Made by a program: the position numbers and the translations under genes
Notes under the pieces: generated by a model
Told to the model about the DNA's origin: nothing
Seen by the model: the letters and a program-made list of their open reading frames with translations, nothing else
The model's database searches: none
Assembly: GCA_035249905.1 (NCBI GenBank)
Contig: DATFFT010000063.1
Coordinates: 1 to 51,180 of the forward strand
From: JAOUEA01 sp035249905
GTDB taxonomy: Bacteria > Actinomycetota > UBA4738 > HRBIN12
Length of the DNA: 51,180 nt
Direction: 5' to 3'
Part shown: piece after piece, positions 1-7,758 of the stretch
Layout of the letters: every line of letters starts with the position of its first letter
Numbering within the stretch: position 1 is the stretch's first letter

Positions 1-74
1 TCCCGCGAGGGCGTCCGGGTTGCTCGAGCGAGACGTCGTTGGATGACCAGGACCTCGCAGCGTCGCGTGGCCTC

Positions 75-80
75 TATCCT
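75..80 (+). promoter_or_regulatory. -10 box of a leaderless EamA gene
   Basis: TATCCT sits six bases before the ATG at 87, so transcription would begin at or next to the start codon. No ribosome binding site precedes that ATG. No convincing -35 box is visible. The same arrangement recurs before several other genes in the window. Confidence 0.4.
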
Positions 81-86
81 TCCTCG

Positions 87-1106
87 ATGTCCGACGATGC
101 CCATCCGTCCACCGCCAAGGTCTGGACGATCCTCGGCGCCCTCTACTTCGTGTGGGGCACGACCTACCTCGGCATCGAGAAGGTCAACGAAACCGTGCCG
201 ACCCTGCTCGGGGCCGCCGCGCGGTTCCTGTTCGCGGGCGCCGTGTTGTTCGCGTGGACGTCGGTGCGCACCGGCGAACGTACGAGGCCGAGGCAGTGGC
301 GGGCCGCGGGCATCGTGGGCATCTTCCTGCTGCTGGGAGGGAACGCGCTGGTGGCCGTCTCGGAGAACATGGGCACGCCGACCGGCCTCGTGTCGCTGAT
401 CATCGCCCTGATCCCGCTCTGGCTCGCGTTCTTCGACCGGGTGGTGTTCCGGGCGGCACCGCTCGGTTGGAAGGTCGTCGTCGGGCTGATCGGCGGGTTC
501 GGCGGCGCGGCCCTGCTCGTGTCCGGCAGCGCGGGCGCGGGCGTGCCGGTCGGCGGCATGCTCGTCGCGGTCGCGGCCACGCTCTGCTGGACCGTCGGTT
601 CGCTCTACGCTCGAACGGCGCCGCTGCCGAAGGCTCCGCTCCTCGGCAGCGGCATGCAGCAGATGGTGGGCGGCGCCGTGATCCTCGCCGTCGCGCTCGC
701 GATCGGCGAAGGCGCCGACCTCGACGTGCGTGCGGTCTCGGGTTCGTCGTGGCTCGGGCTCGCGTGGTTGATCGTGGCCGGATCGTTCGTGGGCTTCAGC
801 GCCTACCTCTGGCTGCTGCGGAACGTGCGCACGACCCTCGTGTCGACCTACGCCTACGTGAACCCGATCGTCGCCGTCACGCTCGGTGTCATCGTGCTCG
901 ATGAGGCCCTCACGGGTCGGATGTTCCTGAGCGGCGCGATCGTGCTCGCGTCGGTGGCGATGATCGTCTCCTCGAGCGGCGCCGCCACGCGAGCGCCCGG
1001 CGACGAGGTCGAGGGATCGGTCGAAGCGGGTATCGCCGAACCGGACGTTCGCTCCGGCTCAGGCGGCGCTGAGGAGCGGAGGGCGCAGCTCGAGCGCGAG
1101 GTCTGA
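87..1106 (+). CDS. EamA/DMT-family transporter
   Basis: This is a polytopic membrane protein of 339 residues with about ten hydrophobic segments and the duplicated EamA fold. The opening segment has the WGTTYLGIE pattern typical of drug/metabolite exporters, and the second half repeats the architecture. The hydrophilic C-terminal tail is about 40 residues. The substrate cannot be read from sequence; family members export amino acids, metabolites or drugs. I chose ATG 87 because a TATCCT box precedes it by six bases; a TTG at 39 would add 16 polar residues. The gene converges with gatA and the two coding regions overlap by 48 bases, which is unusual but both proteins look intact. Confidence 0.85.
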   Translation: MSDDAHPSTAKVWTILGALYFVWGTTYLGIEKVNETVPTLLGAAARFLFAGAVLFAWTSVRTGERTRPRQWRAAGIVGIFLLLGGNALVAVSENMGTPTGLVSLIIALIPLWLAFFDRVVFRAAPLGWKVVVGLIGGFGGAALLVSGSAGAGVPVGGMLVAVAATLCWTVGSLYARTAPLPKAPLLGSGMQQMVGGAVILAVALAIGEGADLDVRAVSGSSWLGLAWLIVAGSFVGFSAYLWLLRNVRTTLVSTYAYVNPIVAVTLGVIVLDEALTGRMFLSGAIVLASVAMIVSSSGAATRAPGDEVEGSVEAGIAEPDVRSGSGGAEERRAQLEREV

Positions 1107-2528
1107 CTCCAGGGCGGCGGCGGCACGGAACATGGTCGCCTCGTCGAGCGCCTTCGACGTGAGCTGCAGCCCGATCGGCAACCCCTTCGAGTCGAGCCCG
1201 CACGGCACGCTGATCGCCGGCACGCCGCCGAGGTTCGCCGGGATCGTGAAGATGTCGTTCAAGTACATCGCCATCGGGTCGTCGGCCTTCGCGCCGATCG
1301 GGAACGCCGTCGTCGGCGACGTCGGTGAGACGAGCACATCGAACCGCTCGAACGCCGCAGCGTAATCCTGCAGGATCAGCGTTCGGACCTTCTGCGCCTG
1401 CCCGTAGTACGCCTCGTAGTACCCGGCCGACAGCGCGTACGTGCCGAGCATGATCCGCCGCTTCACCTCGGGCCCGAACCCCTCGCCTCGCGTTCGGAAC
1501 ATCATCTGGATCGAGTCGTCGCCGTCGACGCGCAGGCCGTAGCGCACCCCGTCGTAGCGGGCCAGGTTCGAGGAAGCCTCGCTCGGCGCGATCAGGTAGT
1601 AGGCGCTCAGCGCGTACTCGGCGTGCGGCAGCGTTGCCTCCCCCACCTCGGCACCGAGCGCGGCGAGGCGATCGACGCCGGCGCGGACCGCTGCGGCGAC
1701 GTCGGGCTCGACGCCTTCGCCGAACGCCTCGGCGAGCACGCCGACCCGCAGGCCCTCGACCCCCCCGCCGATGCCCTCGCCGTAGTCGGGCACGGCGGCG
1801 TCGAGGCTCGTGGCGTCGCGGCGATCCTTCCCGGCCATCACGCCGAGCAGGGTCGCGGCGTCTCGGACGTCGCGGGTGAACGTGCCGACCGTGTCGAGCG
1901 ACGATGCGAACGCGATCAACCCGTACCTGCTGATGCGGCCATACGTGGGTTTCAGACCGACGACACCGGACAGCGACGCCGGCTGTCGTACCGAGCCCCC
2001 CGTGTCGGTGCCGAGCGCCCAGACGGCCATACCGCTCGCGACCGCGGCCGCGCTCCCACCGCTCGAGCCGCCCGGCACCGTGTCGAGGTCCCAGGGATTG
2101 TGCACCGGCCCGTAGGCGGAGTTCTCGTTCGACGAGCCCATCGCGAACTCGTCGCAATTCGTCTTGCCGACGAGCACGGACCCGCTTCCGGACAGCCGCG
2201 TCCAGGCGGTGGAGTCGTAGGGCGGCACGTAGGTCTCGAGGATCTTCGACCCGCACGTCGTGCGGATGCCCTTCGTCGTCAAGACGTCCTTCAGCGCGAG
2301 GGGGATGCCGGCGACTCCGGACTGCGGCGCCCCCGACGCGAGGTACGTGTCGAAGGCTGCGGCCCGCTCGAGCGCGACCTCGGGCGTCGGGGTGAGGAAC
2401 GCCCGCACCCGATCGTCGAGCGCCTCACGGCGGGCGATCGCCGACTCGGCGAGCGCCACGGCCGTGATCTCGCGGTCGCGGAGCTTCGCCGACAGCTTCG
2501 ACCCGGTCAGGTCGCAGAGGTCGGTCAC
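1059..2528 (-). CDS. gatA: Asp-tRNA(Asn)/Glu-tRNA(Gln) amidotransferase subunit A
   Basis: GatA is the amidase that releases ammonia from glutamine for the transamidation of Glu-tRNA(Gln) and Asp-tRNA(Asn). The 489-residue protein shows the full amidase-signature triad: Lys80 in the LALKD context, cis-Ser155 in the GGSSGGS loop and the nucleophile Ser179 in GTDTGGSVR. Length and spacing are normal. Its start overlaps the stop of gatC by four bases (ATGA), so the two are translationally coupled. gatB, the kinase/tRNA-binding partner, does not follow as it does in gatCAB operons; the 3' end instead overlaps the convergent transporter gene. Confidence 0.96.
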   Translation of the reverse strand: MTDLCDLTGSKLSAKLRDREITAVALAESAIARREALDDRVRAFLTPTPEVALERAAAFDTYLASGAPQSGVAGIPLALKDVLTTKGIRTTCGSKILETYVPPYDSTAWTRLSGSGSVLVGKTNCDEFAMGSSNENSAYGPVHNPWDLDTVPGGSSGGSAAAVASGMAVWALGTDTGGSVRQPASLSGVVGLKPTYGRISRYGLIAFASSLDTVGTFTRDVRDAATLLGVMAGKDRRDATSLDAAVPDYGEGIGGGVEGLRVGVLAEAFGEGVEPDVAAAVRAGVDRLAALGAEVGEATLPHAEYALSAYYLIAPSEASSNLARYDGVRYGLRVDGDDSIQMMFRTRGEGFGPEVKRRIMLGTYALSAGYYEAYYGQAQKVRTLILQDYAAAFERFDVLVSPTSPTTAFPIGAKADDPMAMYLNDIFTIPANLGGVPAISVPCGLDSKGLPIGLQLTSKALDEATMFRAAAALESDLALELRPPLLSAA

Positions 2529-2818
2529 GACCCCGTCTCCGCGATCTTCGGCACGAGGAACCGTTCGTCGGCGGAGGCCGGGGCGTTCGCCATCGCGGCC
2601 TCGTGCGGCAGGCTGGGGTCGGACGCGTCGTCGCGGAAGACGTTGACCTGCGGGATCGGCGACGCGGTCGGCGACACGTCGTCGGCGGCGACCTCGCCCA
2701 CCTTCGCGGCGTGCTCGAGGATGACCGCGAGCTGGTCGCGCATGCGCGCCTTCTCGTCGTCGGTGAGCTGCACGCGAGCGAGCCTCGCCACGTGGTCGAT
2801 GTCGATCTCCACCGGCAT
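2525..2818 (-). CDS. gatC: Asp-tRNA(Asn)/Glu-tRNA(Gln) amidotransferase subunit C
   Basis: GatC is the small scaffold subunit that wraps around GatA and GatB. The 97-residue protein has the family N-terminus (HVARLARVQLTDDE) and a loosely structured C-terminal half, as expected. It is the first gene of a gatC-gatA unit. The ATG at 2818 is preceded by TAGACT with a six-base gap and no Shine-Dalgarno sequence, suggesting leaderless translation. Confidence 0.94.
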   Translation of the reverse strand: MPVEIDIDHVARLARVQLTDDEKARMRDQLAVILEHAAKVGEVAADDVSPTASPIPQVNVFRDDASDPSLPHEAAMANAPASADERFLVPKIAETGS

Positions 2819-2824
2819 TGCGGC

Positions 2825-2830
2825 AGTCTA
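2825..2830 (-). promoter_or_regulatory. -10 box of leaderless gatC
   Basis: On the minus strand TAGACT lies six bases upstream of the gatC ATG, the distance expected when the transcript starts at the A of ATG. No purine-rich ribosome binding site is present between the folD stop and gatC. Confidence 0.5.
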
Positions 2831-2850
2831 GCCCCGGCGTCCTGACGGCC

Positions 2851-3777
2851 TCACACGATGGAGCCGAACCGTGGCTCGACCTGCACCGAGAGCGCCGCCG
2901 CCACGAGGGTGTTCCCGACCAGCCAGACGTCGGTGATGGGCCCCACGCCGCCTGGCACCGGCGTGATCGCCTCGGCCTTGACGGCCACCGAGTCGAAGTC
3001 GAGGTCGCCGACGAAGCTGGTCTTGCCGGTCTCGGGATCGACGATCGTGTGGAACCCGACGTCGACGGCGACGACGCCCTCGCAGACCATGTCGCCCGTG
3101 ACGAGGCCGGGCTGCCCGGCCGCCACGATCAGGATGTCGGCCTGCAACGTGGCCTCGGCGAGCCGGCCCGACGCGGCCGTGCGGCTGTGCGCCGCCAGCA
3201 CGGTGGCGTGCCGTTCGAGCCCGAGCCACATCGCGGGTTTGCCGACGCTCGTCGATCGCCCGACCACGACGAGCGTCTTCCCGACGTAGAACTCGGACGG
3301 GTCGACCCCGGTGGATCGGGCGTACGAATCGAGCAGGTAGAAACACGACGCGGGGGTCGAGGGCACGAACCGCGGCCGGCCGAGGGCCAGCAGCCCGGCG
3401 TTCTCTGGGTGTTGGCCCTCGATGTCCTTCCTCGGATCGACGGTGGCGTTGATGACGGCCTCGTCGAGGTGGGCGGGCAACGGACGCAACACGAGCACCC
3501 CCGTGACGCGCGGGTCGGCGTTGACCTTGCCGATCGTGGCGAGCACGTCGGCGATCTCGACGTCCTCCGGCAGCCGCTCCGAGACGTAGTGGTACTCCAG
3601 GCCTTCCGCGAGCCGGCGCACGTGACGCTCGTACGCCGTGGCGTCGGCCTCCTCGCCCACCATGATCGTGGCCAGACCCGGCGTGACCGCCGACATGCGG
3701 AGCACCTGCAGCTCTTCGTCGATCGTCTCTCGGAGCTCTGACGCGAGGAGGTTGCCGTCGATCACGTGCGCCGCCAT
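2851..3777 (-). CDS. folD: FolD-like methylenetetrahydrofolate dehydrogenase
   Basis: This is a 308-residue homologue of FolD, which interconverts methylene-, methenyl- and 10-formyl-tetrahydrofolate. The Rossmann part is recognisable: VVVGRSTSVGKP at the NADP site, then HSRT, then the C-terminal ITPVPGGVGPITD. The N-terminal catalytic part departs from the family. The usual Tyr-x3-Lys motif reads Tyr49-x3-Val53, so the lysine essential for cyclohydrolase activity is absent; the DVDG motif reads DIEG and the PCTP motif reads PSTP. It may therefore act as a dehydrogenase only, with reduced or no cyclohydrolase activity. It lies between ligA (9-base gap) and gatC in the same direction. Confidence 0.85.
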   Translation of the reverse strand: MAAHVIDGNLLASELRETIDEELQVLRMSAVTPGLATIMVGEEADATAYERHVRRLAEGLEYHYVSERLPEDVEIADVLATIGKVNADPRVTGVLVLRPLPAHLDEAVINATVDPRKDIEGQHPENAGLLALGRPRFVPSTPASCFYLLDSYARSTGVDPSEFYVGKTLVVVGRSTSVGKPAMWLGLERHATVLAAHSRTAASGRLAEATLQADILIVAAGQPGLVTGDMVCEGVVAVDVGFHTIVDPETGKTSFVGDLDFDSVAVKAEAITPVPGGVGPITDVWLVGNTLVAAALSVQVEPRFGSIV

Positions 3778-3786
3778 CGCGACCCC

Positions 3787-5835
3787 TCAGCCGCGTCCGA
3801 GCCGACGCCGGAACTCCGCCTCGTCGATCACCTCGACGCCGAGCGTCTCGGCCTTCGCCAGCTTCGAACCCGGGTTCTCGCCGGCCACCACGAACGAGGT
3901 CTTCTTCGAGACGCTCGACGCCACGCGGGCGCCGGCCGCCTGAGCGAGCTCGGTGGCTTCCTCGCGGCTCATGTCGTGCAGCCCACCCGTGAGCACGATC
4001 GAGGATCCGTCGAACACCCGGCTTTCGTCGTCGCCGGAACGCCGGTCGGCCGTGCGCACGCCGGCCGAACGGAGCTTCTCGATCAGCGCGAGGTTGTCCT
4101 CGTCGTCGAACCACCCCCGGACGGTCGCAGCGATCTCGGGGCCGATCTCGGGCACGGCGTCGATCTCGTCCTCGCTCGCGGCGGCTATCGCGTCTGTCGA
4201 GCCGAACGCTCGGGCCAGCACCTGGGCCACGTGCGTACCGACATGCCGGATGTTGAGCCCCACGAGCAGGCGCCAGACCGGGCGGTCCTTCGAGGCTTCC
4301 ACCTGCTCGAGCACGTTCGTGATCGCCTTGTCCTTGAACCCCGGAAGCTGCGAGAGCTTCTCGGCATCGAGCGCATAGATGTCGGCGGGGTCCTCGATCA
4401 ACCCGGCCTCGAGCAGCCGCATCACGGTCATGTAGCCGAGGTGCTCGATGTCCATCGCGCCTCGGCCCGCGAAGTGGAACAGCCACTCGATGCCCTGCGA
4501 CGGGCAACCCCGCTTGTTCGGGCACCGGTGGTCCGCCTCGCCCTCGGCCCGCACGAGCGGTGTACCGCACGATGGGCACCCCTTCGGCATCGACCAGCGG
4601 CGGGCTCCCTTCTTCCGCCTGGAGAGCACGGGGCCGACGATCTCGGGGATCACGTCGCCGGCGCGCCGAACGATCACCGTGTCGCCGGGACGCACGTCCT
4701 TGCGACGCACCTCATCCTCGTTGTGCAAGGTCGCGTTGGTGATCGTGACCCCCCCGACGAACACAGGATCGAGCACGGCGAACGGCGTGACCTTGCCGGT
4801 GCGACCCGTGTGCACATCGATCCTCTCGAGCAGCGCCGTGCGCTCCTCGGGGGGGAACTTGTAGGCGATCGCCCATCTGGGGGCGTGGCTCGTGGCGCCG
4901 AGCTCGCGCCGCAGGTCGGACTGGTCGACCTTGATCACGATGCCGTCGATCTCCCAGTCCACCGAGTGCCGGTTCGCCTCCCAATGCTTCAGGAAGGCTT
5001 TCACGCCTTCGATCGACTCCCGAGCCTCGGTCGTCGGCGCGACCGGCAACCCCGCCTTGGCCGCCCAGTCGAGGAAGCCGAGATGGGAGTCGAACGAGAC
5101 GCCGTCGGCGTAGCCGAACGAGTGCACCCAGAGTCTGAGCGGGCGAGAGGCCGTGATCTTCGCGTCCTTCTGACGCAGGGAGCCCGCGGCAGCATTGCGG
5201 GGATTCGCGAACGCCCTGCCACCCCCCTGGAGCAGCTGCCGGTTCAGCTCTTCGAAGGCGCTCACGGGGAAGTACATCTCACCCCGGATCTCGATCAGGT
5301 CGGGAGCGTCGTCGACCGCGAGCGTTCGCGGGATGCCCGCGACCGTTCGGACGTTGCTCGTGATGTCCTCCCCGATGCGCCCGTCTCCGCGGGTCGCCGC
5401 TCGCACGAGCCGACCTCGCTCGTACGTCAACGCGCACGCCACGCCGTCGATCTTCAGCTCGCAGGCGTACCGTGCCTCGTCGCCGACGACCCGCTCGACC
5501 CGCGCCGCCCACGCGTCGAGCTCCTCGAAGCTGAACGTGTTGTCGAGCGAGAGCATCGGCGCGCGGTGGGTCACCGGCGCGAAGAGATCGGCGGGCGCCC
5601 CACCGACCGTGACGGTCGGCGAGTCGGGCGTCTGCAGCTCGGGGAACCGACCCTCGAGCTCGCGCAGCTCGCCCATCAGTTCGTCGTACTCGGCATCGGC
5701 GACCTCGGGGTCGTCGAGCACGTGGTAGCGGTAGCGATGGTGGTCGATCTCGGAGCGGAGCTCCTCGACCCGCAGCTCGGCCTCCACCCGTTCGCGCTCG
5801 TCGGATGCGCCGGCCGGTCTCGTGCGTGGGCTCAC
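3787..5835 (-). CDS. ligA: NAD-dependent DNA ligase
   Basis: LigA seals nicks during replication and repair using NAD+. Domains in order over 682 residues are: domain Ia with the Tyr pair of YRYHVLDD; the adenylation domain with catalytic Lys128 in CELKIDG; an OB fold; a four-Cys zinc finger (CPSCG, then CPNKRGC); helix-hairpin-helix repeats; and a C-terminal BRCT domain starting near residue 600. All expected parts are present and the length is typical. The GTG start at 5835 overlaps the stop of the preceding ApbE-like gene by four bases (GTGA), so the two are coupled. Confidence 0.97.
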   Translation of the reverse strand: MSPRTRPAGASDERERVEAELRVEELRSEIDHHRYRYHVLDDPEVADAEYDELMGELRELEGRFPELQTPDSPTVTVGGAPADLFAPVTHRAPMLSLDNTFSFEELDAWAARVERVVGDEARYACELKIDGVACALTYERGRLVRAATRGDGRIGEDITSNVRTVAGIPRTLAVDDAPDLIEIRGEMYFPVSAFEELNRQLLQGGGRAFANPRNAAAGSLRQKDAKITASRPLRLWVHSFGYADGVSFDSHLGFLDWAAKAGLPVAPTTEARESIEGVKAFLKHWEANRHSVDWEIDGIVIKVDQSDLRRELGATSHAPRWAIAYKFPPEERTALLERIDVHTGRTGKVTPFAVLDPVFVGGVTITNATLHNEDEVRRKDVRPGDTVIVRRAGDVIPEIVGPVLSRRKKGARRWSMPKGCPSCGTPLVRAEGEADHRCPNKRGCPSQGIEWLFHFAGRGAMDIEHLGYMTVMRLLEAGLIEDPADIYALDAEKLSQLPGFKDKAITNVLEQVEASKDRPVWRLLVGLNIRHVGTHVAQVLARAFGSTDAIAAASEDEIDAVPEIGPEIAATVRGWFDDEDNLALIEKLRSAGVRTADRRSGDDESRVFDGSSIVLTGGLHDMSREEATELAQAAGARVASSVSKKTSFVVAGENPGSKLAKAETLGVEVIDEAEFRRRLGRG

Positions 5836-6512
5836 GCCGCGATCTCCACGCCACCGGCGACGCCGATCTCGAGACCCGTCACGACCACTCCGCCGTGCAC
5901 ACCCGGCACCTCACGCAGGTACTTGAGGGCCCGATGGAAGCCGCCGGGCTTGCCGAGAACCGCTTGCACGCCGGCGGCCGCGGCATCGGCGAGCATGCAC
6001 GTGTCGGCGATCACCGCCAGGCCGTCTGGGCCGCCGCCCCCGCGGCCCCGACCGAGCGTCGTCGAGACCCCCACGCCGGGCTGCGATGGCGCCAGCGCCA
6101 CGGTGATCGGCTCGCCGCCGCGCCGTCTCACCCCGAGCTTCATGCGCTTGCGCGACCGGATGAAGTAGTCGCCGTCGCAGGCCACGGTCAACTCGTGCAG
6201 CTGCTCGGCGAGGAAGCGCCCGACCTGGTCGACCACCGCTCCCCGGAACGTGAACATCGGCCCGACGCCTGCGCTCGTCGCCGTGACAACCATCTCCTTG
6301 ACGATGTCGGGCGCATCGGCGGTGATGCGGTCGAGCGGCCGCTTGCTGTCGCGGAACGCGGGATACCGCAGGGCGTATGACTGGAGCTGCTCCCAGAAGC
6401 TGAGCGCCGCGGCGCGGGATTCCTCGGCGTAGTCCTCGGGAGCAGTGATGTGCAGCACGAGGTCCTGCACCTGGATCTCGAAGCTCTTGGGGCGACGCCG
6501 GAGCAGCTTCAC
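5832..6512 (-). CDS. UPF0280/ApbE-like protein
   Basis: The 226-residue product resembles UPF0280 proteins, which are distant relatives of the FMN transferase ApbE. The recognisable parts are a central segment with TATSAGVGPMFTFRGAVVD, then DGDYFIRSRKRMKLGVRR, and a glycine-rich stretch before IADTCMLADAAA. The function of the family is not established. I placed the start at GTG 6512 because GGAGG lies four bases upstream; the reading frame stays open far upstream, but that part has no family similarity and overlaps mnmA. The gene is coupled to ligA, and a TATCAT box about 35 bases upstream of the start may be its -10. Confidence 0.75.
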   Translation of the reverse strand: MKLLRRRPKSFEIQVQDLVLHITAPEDYAEESRAAALSFWEQLQSYALRYPAFRDSKRPLDRITADAPDIVKEMVVTATSAGVGPMFTFRGAVVDQVGRFLAEQLHELTVACDGDYFIRSRKRMKLGVRRRGGEPITVALAPSQPGVGVSTTLGRGRGGGGPDGLAVIADTCMLADAAAAGVQAVLGKPGGFHRALKYLREVPGVHGGVVVTGLEIGVAGGVEIAA

Positions 6513-6598
6513 ACGGCCTCCGATGGGACGGACGCACTCGGACCTCGATGATAGCGACCCGGGCCGACCCGCCCGCGTTTCGGGGCGGAACGGAACAC

Positions 6599-7681
6599 TC
6601 AGCGGAACGACGAGACGATGCGGCCGCCGCCGAGCACCTCGTCGGCACGGTCGACCACGGCGCTCTGTCCCGGGGCTATCGCCACCTGGGGCGAACGGAA
6701 GGACACCGTGAACCGGTCGGCCCCTCTCGGTTCGATCACGGCAGGCACGTCGTCGCCCCGGTACCGCACCCGCACCGTCGCCTCGAACGGGCCGTCGCTC
6801 GGCGGACCCCCCGCGACCCAGGATGCGCGATCGGCGCCGAGCCCCGTACTCGAGAGCAGCTCGCGCGGACCGACGACGACACGGTTGGCCGGGGCATCGA
6901 CCTCGAGCACGTAGACGGGCTCGCCCATCGCGACCCCGAGCCCGCGCCGCTGGCCGACGGTGAACGCGTAGGTGCCGTCGTGCTCGCCGAGCACGCGGCC
7001 ATCCGCATCGACCACTTCCCCGCCGGGGTGCACCAGCGCCGGCGCCTGGGTGCGCACGAACCCGGGAGCGTCGCCACCCGGCGCGAAGCACAACTCCTGG
7101 GAATCGGGCTTGGTGGCGACGGGAAGACGGAACCGTTCGGCGTGCGCTCGCGTCTCGCCCTTCAACATGTTCCCCACCGGGAAGATCGAGCGCGACAGCT
7201 GCTCCTGGCCGAGCATGTGCAGCATGTAGCTCTGGTCCTTCGCGCGGTCCGCTCCGCGGAGCAGCCGCGACCGGTCGTCGCCACCGACCTCGCTCCGCAC
7301 GTAGTGACCGGTCGCCACCAGGTCGATGCCGAGCTCGTCGGCCCGCCGTAGGAACGCACCGAACTTGATCTCGCCGTTGCACCGCGCGCACGGGTTCGGG
7401 GTTCGCCCGGCCGCGTGCTCCGCCACGAAGTCCTCGATCACAGCCGCCTCGAACGCGTCGGACATCTCGGCGACCTCGAACGGGAATCCGCCGATCTCCG
7501 CCACCGCCTCGGCGTCGGCTCGCGCCGCCGGTCCGCAGCACCCGTGCTCGACGCCGTCGAGATGCACGAGGCGCATGTGGGAGCCGAGCACCTCGTACCC
7601 CTGCTCGTGCAAGAGGCACGCCGCGACCGACGAGTCCACCCCGCCCGACATCGCCACGAGCACCGATCGTCTGGGTCCCAT
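6599..7681 (-). CDS. mnmA: tRNA-specific 2-thiouridylase
   Basis: MnmA installs the 2-thio group on wobble uridine 34 of Lys, Glu and Gln tRNAs. The 360-residue protein has the PP-loop SGGVDSSVA at residues 12-20, the first catalytic cysteine in the NPCARCNGEIKFG region and the second in SQELCF, followed by the C-terminal beta-barrel domain. Length is normal. It is transcribed divergently from the pabB-pabC fusion; a TAGCCT box lies six bases before the ATG, so its message is probably leaderless. Confidence 0.96.
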   Translation of the reverse strand: MGPRRSVLVAMSGGVDSSVAACLLHEQGYEVLGSHMRLVHLDGVEHGCCGPAARADAEAVAEIGGFPFEVAEMSDAFEAAVIEDFVAEHAAGRTPNPCARCNGEIKFGAFLRRADELGIDLVATGHYVRSEVGGDDRSRLLRGADRAKDQSYMLHMLGQEQLSRSIFPVGNMLKGETRAHAERFRLPVATKPDSQELCFAPGGDAPGFVRTQAPALVHPGGEVVDADGRVLGEHDGTYAFTVGQRRGLGVAMGEPVYVLEVDAPANRVVVGPRELLSSTGLGADRASWVAGGPPSDGPFEATVRVRYRGDDVPAVIEPRGADRFTVSFRSPQVAIAPGQSAVVDRADEVLGGGRIVSSFR

Positions 7682-7687
7682 CGCTCC

Positions 7688-7693
7688 AGGCTA
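7688..7693 (-). promoter_or_regulatory. -10 box of leaderless mnmA
   Basis: TAGCCT on the minus strand ends six bases before the mnmA ATG. The GGAG in the gap is too close to the ATG (two bases) to be a normal ribosome binding site, which favours leaderless initiation. Confidence 0.45.
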
Positions 7694-7744
7694 CCGTCGA
7701 CGGCGACTCGCTCCACGGTCGAGCTGTGCCGAGGGACATCCGTC

Positions 7745-7750
7745 TATCGT
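7745..7750 (+). promoter_or_regulatory. -10 box upstream of the pabB-pabC fusion
   Basis: TATCGT ends eight bases before the ATG at 7759, in a short region of about 77 bases shared with the divergent mnmA promoter. It supports the ATG rather than the GTG at 7726 as the start. Confidence 0.4.
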
Positions 7751-7758
7751 TCTCCGAC

